Under the pieces are notes generated by a model. That model was given only the letters and a program-made list of their open reading frames with translations. It was not told where the DNA came from and made no database searches. Positions 25,958 to 34,902 of a DNA stretch of 64,000 bases are shown here, piece after piece. Location: assembly GCF_050409585.1 (NCBI RefSeq), contig NZ_JBNUPE010000004.1:108958-172957 (forward strand). Direction: 5' to 3'. Position 1 is the first letter of the stretch; every line of letters starts with the position of its first letter. The translations under genes were made by a program, and so were the position numbers. The stretch is from Facklamia sp050409585 (GTDB lineage: Bacteria; Bacillota; Bacilli; Lactobacillales; Aerococcaceae).

Positions 25958-26953
25958 ATGACCAATTATTTACATTATCAAGCTATTGATTGGAATCGTA
26001 TTGAAGACATAGTAGATAAAATGACTTGGGAAAAATTAACTTCTCAGTTCTGGCTAGATACGCGTATTCCAGTTTCAAACGATTTGAAAGATTGGCGTTC
26101 ACTGACTGAGGTTGAAAAAGATGTGGTCAATAAAGCTTTTGTGGGATTGACTCTTTTAGATACTTTGCAATCAGAAGAAGGCGCAAATGTCATGCGAAAT
26201 GATATTCGCTCCCCTCACGAAGAGGCAGTGCTTAATAATATTTTATTTATGGAATCAGTCCATGCCAAATCTTATTCGACTATTTTTATTTCTTTAAACG
26301 ATTCAGCTACCATTGATGAAATCTTCGAGTGGGGGAATAATCATCCCTCCTTGCAGTACAAGGCTAAAGTAATTGAAGATGTTTATCTTTTACCTTCTGG
26401 AAAAGAGAGTAAAGAACAAATAATTAACGGCCTCAAGAAAAAAATAGCCAGTGTTTTTCTAGAATCCTTTCTCTTTTATAGTGGTTTTTATACCCCTTTG
26501 TACTATTTAGGAAATAATAAACTAGCCAATGTGGCTGAAATTATCAAGCTAATTATTCGTGATGAGTCGGTTCATGGAACCTATCTAGGCTACAAATTTC
26601 AATTAGGTTATCAAGAATTAAGTGATCAAGAACAAGCTCAACTTAAAGAATGGGCCTATAATTTAGTGTTTGATCTCTATATGAATGAAACCCAATATAC
26701 TCAGGAGGTATATACAGAGATTGGTTGGGTAGAAGAAGTAGATTGCTTTGTTAAATATAATGCCAATAAGGCATTACAAAATCTAGGCTTTGAAGCAGTA
26801 TTTGATGGAGCGAGTGCGCAAGATATTAATCCAATAGTTTATAACGGTCTGTCGACAGAAACAACTAATCATGATTTTTTCTCTCAAGTAGGTTCCGGTT
26901 ATTTAATGGGCCGAGTAGAAGCAATGGAGGACGAAGATTACCAGTATTTATAA
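25958..26953 (+). CDS. nrdF: Class Ib ribonucleotide reductase, beta subunit
   Basis: 331 residues. Metal ligands are visible in LLDTLQSEEGA, MESVHAKSY, SVFLESFLFYSG and IRDESVHGTYLG. The radical Tyr is four residues after the His of ESVHAKSY, as in NrdF. AGGAGG precedes the ATG. Works with NrdE and NrdI; cofactor is probably dimanganese. Confidence 0.97.
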   Translation: MTNYLHYQAIDWNRIEDIVDKMTWEKLTSQFWLDTRIPVSNDLKDWRSLTEVEKDVVNKAFVGLTLLDTLQSEEGANVMRNDIRSPHEEAVLNNILFMESVHAKSYSTIFISLNDSATIDEIFEWGNNHPSLQYKAKVIEDVYLLPSGKESKEQIINGLKKKIASVFLESFLFYSGFYTPLYYLGNNKLANVAEIIKLIIRDESVHGTYLGYKFQLGYQELSDQEQAQLKEWAYNLVFDLYMNETQYTQEVYTEIGWVEEVDCFVKYNANKALQNLGFEAVFDGASAQDINPIVYNGLSTETTNHDFFSQVGSGYLMGRVEAMEDEDYQYL

Positions 26954-26971
26954 AGGAGTGACGATAAGACA

Positions 26972-29137
26972 ATGGTTCAAACTGCAACATTAAAACAAGA
27001 ACAATCGAGTAAAGTTAGAATTAAAATAAATAAAAGAGACGGCAGTATTGAAAAGTTTATTAGGGGGAAACTAAAAGCCTCACTAAAAAAAGCGTTAGAT
27101 ACCAAAGACCATGTTTTAATTGAAGGTATATGTAATGAAATAGAAAGACAAGTTGTTCACTTGATGAACAGTTCTGACATCAAGCAATCGGTTATTGAGC
27201 AATTAAACAAGCGAGGATTGGAAACAGCTGCAAATAAATATGTCGCTTTTGCTGAAACTAAATTAGCAGACTATCAATCGCAGATGCGGTTACAGGACCG
27301 TATGGATCAACTGATTAAACGCGATCCGACTTTAGTCAATGAAAATGCCAATAAGGATAGTCGTGTTTTTAACACCTTGAGAGACCTTACCTGTGGGGTT
27401 ACGGCCAAAGCCATTGGCTTGAATATGCTGCCCGAGCAAGTAGCTAATGGACATTTGAAGGGGAACATACATTTTCATGATCTAGATTATTCGCCCTATA
27501 GTCCAATGACTAATTGCTGCTTGATTGATATTGAGACTATGCTGAAGCACGGTTTTCATATAGGGAATGCAGAAGTGGAAAGTCCGCGATCTATCAATAC
27601 AGCTACAGCACAAATTGCTCAAATTATTGCCAATGTTTCTTCTTGTCAATACGGGGGCTGCTCGATTGATCGAATTGATGAGGTGCTGGCTCCTTATGCG
27701 GATTTAAATTTTCAGAAGAATCTTAGCTTAGCTAAAGAATTGACGGATGATCCTCAACAGGCTGAGAATTTTGCTAAGAATAAAACGCAAAAAGATATAT
27801 ATGATGCCATGCAGAGTTTGGAGTATGAAATCAATACACTTTATTCATCAAATGGTCAAACACCATTTACTACACTTGGATTTGGTTTAGGAACATCTTG
27901 GTATGCACGCGAAATTCAAAAAGCTATATTGAAAATTCGTTTGAATGGTTTAGGTAAAGAACACCGTACAGCTATTTTTCCTAAATTAGTTTTCAGCTTA
28001 CGCAAGGGAACTAATCTTTTAATGAAAGATCCCAATTATGACATTAAACAATTAGCCCTCAAGTGCGCTTGTAATCGGATGTATCCAGATGTTCTAATGT
28101 ATGATAAGATCAAGGAACTAACTGGAAGCTTTAAAGTGCCAATGGGATGCCGATCATTTCTTCAAGGTTGGCAAGATGAAAAAGGAAAAGAAGTAAATAG
28201 TGGACGAATGAATTTAGGGGTAGTCACCTTAAATCTTCCCCGTATCGCTATGGAGTCGGATCATTCCTTCGATAATTTTTGGGAATTGTTGCATGATCGC
28301 CTGGAAGTTGTCGGTCGAGCTCTTGTGTATCGAGCAGAGCGAGTCAAACAAGCTAAGACGGAGAATGCTCCAATTCTATACCGTGAAGGAGCTTTTGGTC
28401 ATTATCTGAAAGCTGATGAGAATGTTGACCAATTATTTAAAAATAAGCGCGCCACCATATCTTTAGGTTATATCGGTCTGTATGAGATTACAGCTTATTT
28501 CTTTGGTTCTAATTGGGAGCAGAATGACGCGGCTAAAACTTTTTCATTGAAAGTAATCCAAGAACTTAAAAAGAAGGCCGATCAATTAGCTCAGCAATAC
28601 GATTATCATTTCTCTGTTTATTCGACTCCGAGTGAGTCCTTGACGGATCGCTTCTGCCGTTTAGATCGAGCTAAATTTGGTGCTATTAAGGATTTGACAG
28701 ACAAGGATTATTACACTAATTCTTTTCATTATGATGTGCGTAAAAGTCCAAATCCTTTTGAAAAAATTGATTTCGAAAAGGACTATGCTCCATATACTTC
28801 AGGAGGTTTTATTCATTATTGTGAATATCCCAATTTACGTCAAAATCCTAAGGCCTTAGAAGCAGTTTGGGATTATGCCTATGACAAAATTGGGTATTTA
28901 GGGACCAACACCCCTATCGATCATTGCTATGAATGTGGCTTCCAAGGAGAATTTAATCCTACAGAAAAAGGTTTTGCTTGTCCGCAATGTGACAATCGTA
29001 ATCCTGAAACTTGTGATGTAGTGAAGAGAACCTGTGGTTACCTCGGTAATCCGAATATAAGACCGATGGTCAAAGGACGTCATAAGGAGATTCAATCCCG
29101 TCAAAAACATTTAACCGAAAGAATGTGTGACCAGTGA
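26972..29137 (+). CDS. nrdD: Anaerobic (class III) ribonucleoside-triphosphate reductase
   Basis: 721 residues. An N-terminal ATP-cone (about 18-105: VRIKINKRDGSIEKF) precedes the catalytic barrel (HFHDLDYSPYSPMTNCCL). The C-terminus has a zinc site CYECG...CPQC and the glycyl radical loop RTCGYLGN. Makes dNTPs without oxygen. It follows nrdF by 18 bases in the same operon, which is unusual; class Ib and III operons are normally separate. Confidence 0.97.
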   Translation: MVQTATLKQEQSSKVRIKINKRDGSIEKFIRGKLKASLKKALDTKDHVLIEGICNEIERQVVHLMNSSDIKQSVIEQLNKRGLETAANKYVAFAETKLADYQSQMRLQDRMDQLIKRDPTLVNENANKDSRVFNTLRDLTCGVTAKAIGLNMLPEQVANGHLKGNIHFHDLDYSPYSPMTNCCLIDIETMLKHGFHIGNAEVESPRSINTATAQIAQIIANVSSCQYGGCSIDRIDEVLAPYADLNFQKNLSLAKELTDDPQQAENFAKNKTQKDIYDAMQSLEYEINTLYSSNGQTPFTTLGFGLGTSWYAREIQKAILKIRLNGLGKEHRTAIFPKLVFSLRKGTNLLMKDPNYDIKQLALKCACNRMYPDVLMYDKIKELTGSFKVPMGCRSFLQGWQDEKGKEVNSGRMNLGVVTLNLPRIAMESDHSFDNFWELLHDRLEVVGRALVYRAERVKQAKTENAPILYREGAFGHYLKADENVDQLFKNKRATISLGYIGLYEITAYFFGSNWEQNDAAKTFSLKVIQELKKKADQLAQQYDYHFSVYSTPSESLTDRFCRLDRAKFGAIKDLTDKDYYTNSFHYDVRKSPNPFEKIDFEKDYAPYTSGGFIHYCEYPNLRQNPKALEAVWDYAYDKIGYLGTNTPIDHCYECGFQGEFNPTEKGFACPQCDNRNPETCDVVKRTCGYLGNPNIRPMVKGRHKEIQSRQKHLTERMCDQ

Positions 29138-29709
29138 TTGAAAATTTCAAAAATCCTAAACCAAAAGAATGGCTAGCCCAAGATTATTGTTTAGGAAAGA
29201 TAGCAGACTATAAACCTTTTAATTTTGTGGATGGGGAAGGAGTACGTAATAGTCTTTATGTCAGCGGCTGCCTCTTTAATTGTAAGGGTTGTTTTAATCG
29301 TCGGGTCCAAAACTTCAATTATGGTGTGCCTTATACTAAAGAACTTGAAAATCAGATTATTGAAGATTTAGCCCATGATTATGTTCAAGGTTTAACCTTA
29401 TTGGGTGGCGAACCCTTTCTTTCTACACCAATTCTAATTCCCTTAGTCAAAAAAGTGCGATCTATTTATGGAGACCGTAAAGACATTTGGTCTTGGTCGG
29501 GTTATTATTGGGAAGAGCTATTAAAAGATTCCTCTGATAAACTAGAACTCTTGTCATTAGTGGATGTGCTTGTCGACGGTCGCTTTGATAATGACAAAAA
29601 AGATCTCAGTTTGCAATTTAGAGGAAGTAGTAATCAAAGGATTATTGATGTTCAACAATCTTTACGGCAAGGGCAAGTGTCCTTATGGCACCAAGGTTCT
29701 TATCATTAA
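29134..29709 (+). CDS. nrdG: Anaerobic ribonucleotide reductase activase
   Basis: 191 residues, radical SAM. The CxxxCxx C cluster motif is in VSGCLFNCKGCFN at about residue 45-52, followed by LTLLGGEPFLS. It installs the glycyl radical of NrdD. GTG start overlapping the nrdD stop (GTGA). Last gene of the operon. Confidence 0.95.
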   Translation: MIENFKNPKPKEWLAQDYCLGKIADYKPFNFVDGEGVRNSLYVSGCLFNCKGCFNRRVQNFNYGVPYTKELENQIIEDLAHDYVQGLTLLGGEPFLSTPILIPLVKKVRSIYGDRKDIWSWSGYYWEELLKDSSDKLELLSLVDVLVDGRFDNDKKDLSLQFRGSSNQRIIDVQQSLRQGQVSLWHQGSYH

Positions 29710-29741
29710 AAACTGTTATTATAATTTATTAAACAATTAAG

Positions 29742-30240
29742 AGGCTGGACCAAAAGCCTTAAAAACAGTGGCGAATCATCAAATATGAGATTCGCCACTG
29801 TTTTTGTGGTTTAAAGAATAAAAATAGTGACCAGCAAGCATTAAAGGGGTGGGAAGTTCGTAAATAATGAACTGATTGGGTGAGTTTTATAGCCATTAAG
29901 AAGAGACCCAGGTTATTTATTGTCTTTTTTCTCCTCCAAGCTGTTCGCATACTAGAATTACACCCTTCATGCGATCGAATACTCTCTCAACAACAATCTT
30001 AGGTTGAGCATAAGCGCAAGGAATACTTATCAGCACCGGCGCATACAGCTTTGTGCCGTCAAGAAATAAAACTTTAACTTGGAAGAGATAATTGTCTTTT
30101 AAAGCGAAAGAACAAACTGATTAAAGACGCTTCACGATCCTTAGGAAGACCAAAGTCTAAATTAAGTAGAAGATTGTACTCAGTCAGCTTCTCATTTTCA
30201 TACATAACAGAAGCTTTTTAAGAGTTAAAGATCGTCAGAA
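29742..30240 (-). mobile_element. Decayed transposase remnant (IS1182-like?), copy 1
   Basis: No intact ORF. Read on the minus strand with frameshifts, pieces such as YENEKLTEYNLLLNLDFG, LDGTKLYAP, ADKYSL, and NNLGLFLMAIKLT resemble a DDE transposase of the IS1182 type. At its left end a hairpin of AACAGTGGCGAATC arms (29761-29804) and a GGCTGGACCAAAAGCC motif look like the element's terminus or a companion repeat. A second, equally decayed copy lies at 41366-41870 in the same orientation. The family name is tentative. Confidence 0.55.
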
Positions 30241-30256
30241 CAAGTAATTGATCTCA

Positions 30257-30505
30257 ATGATAAAAGGTGGCTTACCAGTAGGTATTTTTGGAATGGGTGA
30301 ACCATTAATTTATGCAATAAGATGACCTTTAGGATGACCATTTATTCTAACGTGTATCGGTGGTGAAGGTGCAGTAATTGGCGCACTGGCTAATACTGGT
30401 GAGACAGCCATCGGGTCAAGTAGTGGGACTTTAATACCATTAAGTGCAGATGTTCATTCTTTACCAGCCGTTTTAGCCGCAATAAAAAGCATCAAAAACT
30501 TTACT
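30257..30505 (+). pseudogene. Fragment of PTS EIIC (glucose/sucrose superfamily)
   Basis: The frame gives GGLPVGIFGMGEPLIYAI, then two TGA codons (30323, 30335) around PLG, then PFILTCIGGEGAVIGALA. This is the GEPLIYGVTLPLGxPF block of PTS EIIC proteins. Only about 80 codons survive, with no start or stop in context. The stops replace non-selenocysteine positions, so they are ordinary decay. After it, near 30570-30635, the frame PNLIFDSSGAKAIFSTDYPI recalls a metal-dependent amidohydrolase, also a fragment. Confidence 0.6.
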
Positions 30506-30918
30506 ACAAGCTAAATCGACGACTGTTTCACCTAATTGAGGTTTAGCTTTCTCATGAGGATTGGCGAAACCCAACCTTATATTTGATTCCTCCGGTGCAA
30601 AAGCTATATTTTCAACAGATTATCCAATAGTCCGTCTTAATTTATTATTATCTAGCTGTGTTTTTATTTTTCTATAACAATCTCATGATAAAAGTCAGCG
30701 GCTGACTTTTTGATACGATTAGCAAGCATTTTTAGTAGGTGCTTATTTGATATCGGACTAGCTCCTTTTAAATAAAGTCTTTTTTATTATAAATCTAAAT
30801 AAATAAAAAATCACATCTTTTGTTTATAAGTGAAAAGATGAGGCCAACCCCTTTGCAAAATGTAAAATTTGTGATATTGTGAACCTATACACATAACTAA
30901 CTATATGGAGGTTTAATT
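30506..30918. other. Gene remnants and promoter region
   Basis: About 400 bases without an intact gene. The first 130 hold the amidohydrolase-like fragment; the rest is AT-rich with no reading frame of note. The last 70 hold the promoter of the next gene. Confidence 0.6.
30853..30880 (+). promoter_or_regulatory. Promoter of the 30919 gene
   Basis: TTGCAA at 30853-30858 and TATTGT at 30875-30880 with a 16-base spacer. A TGTGA half-site of the Crp/Fnr type begins at 30870. Confidence 0.5.
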
Positions 30919-31425
30919 ATGAACGCAATTTTAGGTAAATTTGTTGAAGATGGATTATTTAACGAGAAAGTAGCAAACGCAATTGAAGAGGCTTTTGCAG
31001 AAAAATCTTCAGTAATTATTGCTGGACACCGCTCAACTGGATCTCGCCCTTTGATGGCTAACATCATGCAATTAGCTAAGAAAACGCATGATTCTGTTCA
31101 AGTTCGTAAAGCTGAAGATTTAGAAAAAGAAGGCGACTACTATTTAATCTTTGGAGCGCCAGCTGATCAAGTTGAAGATTTAGTTGCAGCAGCATTGAAA
31201 AAAGGTAAAGCAATCGTTACATTAAAAGAACCTGAAACACCAATCTCTATCATGAAGGTTATGAAATCAGTTCTCAAAGAAACTGAAGGCTTTGATCATA
31301 AAGCTTTACAAGTTTCACTTCGTAAAGATGGTGTAGGAGCAGACGCAACACCTTTCACTGACCGTGTAGACTTATACTATGTTAATGAAAAAGGTCGTGT
31401 TAAATCTGAAAAAGTTGAGTTCTAA
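30919..31425 (+). CDS. Unknown 168-residue protein with a P-loop-like ghost, beside selD
   Basis: GGAGG precedes the ATG. The N-terminal part (VEDGLFNEKVANAIEEAFAE, then SSVIIAGHRSTGSRPLMANI) resembles the helix plus Walker A stretch of CpaF/secretion-type ATPases, but the lysine and GKT are missing (GHRSTGSRP). The rest (YYLIFGAPADQVEDLVAAAL, AIVTLKEP) is a short alpha/beta tail. No Cys, no signal peptide, no membrane segment. Codon choice resembles the highly expressed grd genes. It has its own promoter and terminator. I do not know its function; position suggests a link to selenium or glycine metabolism. Confidence 0.7.
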   Translation: MNAILGKFVEDGLFNEKVANAIEEAFAEKSSVIIAGHRSTGSRPLMANIMQLAKKTHDSVQVRKAEDLEKEGDYYLIFGAPADQVEDLVAAALKKGKAIVTLKEPETPISIMKVMKSVLKETEGFDHKALQVSLRKDGVGADATPFTDRVDLYYVNEKGRVKSEKVEF

Positions 31426-31440
31426 TCAAAATTTTAACTT

Positions 31441-31470
31441 AGCAGCACAAGTCAGACTTGTGCTGCTTTT
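31441..31470 (+). terminator. Terminator before selD
   Basis: AGCAGCACAAG/CTTGTGCTGCT perfect stem, five-base loop, then TTT. Confidence 0.85.
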
Positions 31471-31566
31471 ATTATGAAAACTAATAAATCCAAGTTTTTG
31501 ATTACTGAAAACAATAATTAAAAAGGCTATAATAGGACTATCATAAAAGGAAGTGGGGAGATATAA

Positions 31567-32601
31567 ATGATAGATAAAGAAAAAATGAATGAATTAGAAA
31601 TATGTGGTGGATGAAACGCTAAAATTGGACCAGGCAGTTTGTCTGAAATTTTAGAAGGATTACCCAAGCAATTTGATGGTAATTTACTAGTAGGTTATGA
31701 TTCTAGTGATGATGCAGCAGTTTACCAAGTTTCACCGGATGTTGCAGTTATTCAAACAACTGATTTCTTCCCTTCAATGGTCAAAGATCCATATGTTTTT
31801 GGTCAAATATCAGCAACCAATGCTTTATCGGATGTTTATTCAATGGGAGGAAAAGTGATTACGGCACTCAACATAGTAGCTTATCCTGATGACAGTCAAC
31901 CGCTCGAAAATTTAGCTGAAATTCTACGTGGGGGAGCTGAAAAAGTCTTAGAAGCTGGAGGAGTTCTAGCGGGAGGACATACGATTCGTCAATCCACACC
32001 GCTATATGGTTTAGCAGTAGCAGGAGTTGTGCATCCTGATAAAATAATTACCAACAATGGTGCAAAAGCTGGCGATGCTATCATTGCGACTAAAAAATTG
32101 GGAGTAGGCATTGTAACCACTGCACATAACAAAGGATTAATTGATGAAAAGGCTTTTGATGAAGCAATAGAATTAATGACAACTTTGAATAAGTATGCAG
32201 CTGAAGTCATGTTGGATTATCAAGCTACCGCATGTACAGATATAACTGGCTTTGGCATTTTAGGTCATTTGATGGAGATGTGTGATGAGCAGTTGACGGC
32301 AGAAATATTTGCCGATAAAATACCAATTATTGAAGGTGCCTACCAAGCAGCTAAAGAACATTTAACCACTGGTGGTGCCAAACGTAACCGCGCTCATTAT
32401 GCTAAGAATATTGATTTTCAAATTGAGGATTCAACCATGGAGGAAGTGCTATTTGATCCACAGACCTCAGGAGGCTTATTAATAACAGTTCCTGAAGATC
32501 AGCTAGAAGCAATTTTAGTGGCTTATAAAGAAAAATCCATTCAAGCCGCTCATATTGGTTATATGGTTGAAAAAAAAGACAAGGCAATTGTGGTAAAATA
32601 A
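31567..32601 (+). CDS. selD: Selenide, water dikinase, a selenoprotein (Sec16)
   Basis: 344 residues if TGA at 31612-31614 is read as Sec. The start ATG at 31567 follows GGGGAG. The active site reads ICGG-Sec-NAKIGPG, where other SelD proteins have Cys or Sec. After the TGA the frame runs through LVGYDSSDDAAVYQV, QTTDFFP, NALSDVYSMGG, LAGGHTIR, DITGFGILGHLMEM and the C-terminal FDPQTSGGL. It makes selenophosphate for SelA. A truncated start after the TGA would remove the catalytic residue, so Sec read-through is strongly implied. A TATAAT lies at 31528-31533. Confidence 0.96.
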
Positions 32602-32623
32602 GTGAAGTTTAGGAGGAAATAAT

Positions 32624-32962
32624 TTGACTGATTACATTGTAGTTATTGCAAGTGACAAACTAGGAGAAGGTAATAATGATCTAGGTCGTACACTAATTAA
32701 ATCGTTTATTAGTGTATTAGCTCAAGAAGAAGAACTACCAAAAGAAATTTTATTATACAATGGTGGAGTAACCTTAGCAGCAGAAGGTGCTGACACCGTC
32801 GAAGATTTACAAACGCTCCTTGACAAAGGGGTTGCAGTTAAAGCTTGTGGGACTTGTGTTTCGTTCTACGAATTAAAAGACAAGCTTGCGGTCGGTGAAG
32901 AAACCAATATGCGCTATATTCTTGAACAATTAAGATCTTATGACCGAGTTGTAAGACCCTAG
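32624..32962 (+). CDS. yedF: YedF-like DsrE-domain protein, short form
   Basis: 112 residues, matching only the C-terminal DsrE-like half of the selenium-associated YedF family (TIGR03527), which is usually about 190-200 residues with an N-terminal TusA domain. VVIASDKLGEGNNDLGRTLI, ILLYNGGVTLA and VKACGTCVSFY are diagnostic; the Cys pair could carry sulfur or selenium. TTG start at 32624 with AGGAGG seven bases upstream; no TusA-like sequence precedes it. Between selD and selB. Confidence 0.85.
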   Translation: MTDYIVVIASDKLGEGNNDLGRTLIKSFISVLAQEEELPKEILLYNGGVTLAAEGADTVEDLQTLLDKGVAVKACGTCVSFYELKDKLAVGEETNMRYILEQLRSYDRVVRP

Positions 32963-32988
32963 TTAGTTGATAAGAAAGGAATTACTTA

Positions 32989-34902
32989 ATGAAAAATGTC
33001 GTTTTAGGAACGGCAGGCCATATTGATCATGGAAAGACCACGCTCATCAAAGCCTTAACAGGTATCGAAACAGATACTTCTAAGGAAGAGAAGCAGCGTG
33101 GCCTTTCTATCAATTTAGGCTTTGCTTATATTGATTTAAATAATGGGGAACGAGTTGGTATAGTAGATGTTCCCGGACACGAAAAGTTCATCAAAAACAT
33201 GTTAGCAGGTGCGGCCGGTATTGATCTAGTAATGCTAGTGATTGATGTGAACGAAGGCATAATGCCGCAAACTAAAGAACATGTTTCTGTCCTTAACTTG
33301 TTAGGTATTAAAGATTTCATCATTGTCTTAACAAAGGTAGCTGATGCAGATGAAGAGCTTAAACTACTAGTTTACGAAGATATTCGTGAACAATTTGAAG
33401 GAACGCCATTGGAAGACGCACCTATCGTTGAAACGGACGCTATTTCAGGCATTGGTATTGAAAAAGTAAAGGCCTTACTGGCTGAAAAGGTTGAGAAGAT
33501 TCAACGGGATAATGAATCCTTACCGGCACGCTTAAATGTTGATCGCGCTTTTTCTGTTAAAGGATTTGGGACTGTCGTAACAGGCACTCTAATTGATGGT
33601 TCTATTCGAGTAGGTGACGATTTAACGATTTATCCATCTGGCATACCAACTCGGATCCGTACAATTCAAATTCACGAACAAGATCAAGAAGAGGCGCATG
33701 CTGGCAATCGGACCGCTATCAACTTAACCAAGGTCGACCTTGATCAAATTGGTCGTGGCGATGTCCTAAGTGCAGCGCCTTTAGAGTCTTCATATATGTT
33801 GGACACCAAGGTGCAATGTCTTAAAGATGCCAGCCAACCGATGGAACTTTGGGATAGAGTACATGTGCATATTGGAACGCGTGAAGTTATTGGTAGACTT
33901 GTCCCTTTAGGCGTTGAAAAAGTTCAACCGGGACAGACAGCTTTTATGCAAATACGTTTAGAAGAACAAATTGCTGTAAAGAAAGGCGATCGTTTTATTT
34001 TAAGAAATTATTCACCTGTAATTACAATCGGAGGGGGCGAGGTTCTCGATCCTACCCCTAAGAAACATAAACGTTACAATCAAGATGTCATTGAGTCATT
34101 AGAAGTACTAGAATCAGGCACTATGTCAGATGTGTTATTGGATTTCTTATCCCATCGTTCTGCCGGCTTTACATCCATTAAAGAAATGGCTGACTATCTG
34201 AATGAAGAAATGCGTACGATTGAAGGATATGTGAAAGAGATGGTCGAAGCCGGCGACTTAATGAAATTTGGCCAGTTCTATATGGCCCGAGTTTCATTTG
34301 ATGCCATTCAAAAAGAAATGGAAGAAACATTATCAGAATTTCACCAGGTGAATAATATGATTGCTGGTATGTCCTTAGAAGAATTCCGTTCACGCTTTAA
34401 TAAAATTGCACCTAAGGAGCTGAATGCAATCATTCAAACCATAGTTGGTCAGGGCCACTTTGTAATTGAGGGCGATTTAATTCGCTTAGTTGACCACACG
34501 ATTGCTATTACGCCAGCTCAAGCGAAAGCAAGAAAAGCTATTGAAGCAAAATTAGCTGAAACCCCTTTCGCACCGCCACTTTTTGAAGAAGTGGTTGGTA
34601 AAGATAAAAACATGCGAGAAGTTTATAGGTTGATGCGTAAACAAAATGAATTTTACCGTTTGGATAAGCAAACTGAGATTCACGTTTCTTACTATAATGA
34701 GGCGCTCAAAAGGTTGAGAGATTTCCTTAAAGAACATGATACAATTGCCTTGGCAGATTTTAGAAACCTTTTAGGAACCAGTCGTAAATACACTCTCTTA
34801 CTGTTAGAGGATTTCGATAAGCGTGGGATAACCATAAGAAATGAGGATGTACGTGTAATGAACCCTAAATATCTGCAAAAGATTGAGGAGGCTTTCATTT
34901 AA
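32989..34902 (+). CDS. selB: Selenocysteine-specific elongation factor
   Basis: 637 residues, usual length. GTPase domain: GTAGHIDHGKTTL (residues 6-18), DVPGHEKFIKNML, and NLLGIKDFIIVLTKVAD with a T-K-x-D type G4. EF-Tu-like domains 2 and 3 follow (FSVKGFGTVVTGTL; GDRFILRNYSPVITIGGG). The C-terminal winged-helix repeats (about 370-637) bind the bacterial SECIS hairpin. The stop shares a base with the selA start. Confidence 0.97.
   Translation: MKNVVLGTAGHIDHGKTTLIKALTGIETDTSKEEKQRGLSINLGFAYIDLNNGERVGIVDVPGHEKFIKNMLAGAAGIDLVMLVIDVNEGIMPQTKEHVSVLNLLGIKDFIIVLTKVADADEELKLLVYEDIREQFEGTPLEDAPIVETDAISGIGIEKVKALLAEKVEKIQRDNESLPARLNVDRAFSVKGFGTVVTGTLIDGSIRVGDDLTIYPSGIPTRIRTIQIHEQDQEEAHAGNRTAINLTKVDLDQIGRGDVLSAAPLESSYMLDTKVQCLKDASQPMELWDRVHVHIGTREVIGRLVPLGVEKVQPGQTAFMQIRLEEQIAVKKGDRFILRNYSPVITIGGGEVLDPTPKKHKRYNQDVIESLEVLESGTMSDVLLDFLSHRSAGFTSIKEMADYLNEEMRTIEGYVKEMVEAGDLMKFGQFYMARVSFDAIQKEMEETLSEFHQVNNMIAGMSLEEFRSRFNKIAPKELNAIIQTIVGQGHFVIEGDLIRLVDHTIAITPAQAKARKAIEAKLAETPFAPPLFEEVVGKDKNMREVYRLMRKQNEFYRLDKQTEIHVSYYNEALKRLRDFLKEHDTIALADFRNLLGTSRKYTLLLLEDFDKRGITIRNEDVRVMNPKYLQKIEEAFI

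Noticed and set aside
29759..29950. A 63-codon minus-strand reading frame as a gene
   Set aside because: It lacks an RBS and is a piece of the decayed transposase.
30323..30337. Two in-frame TGA codons in the PTS EIIC fragment as selenocysteines
   Set aside because: The frame has no start or end, the residues replaced are not redox positions in the family, and decay is all around.
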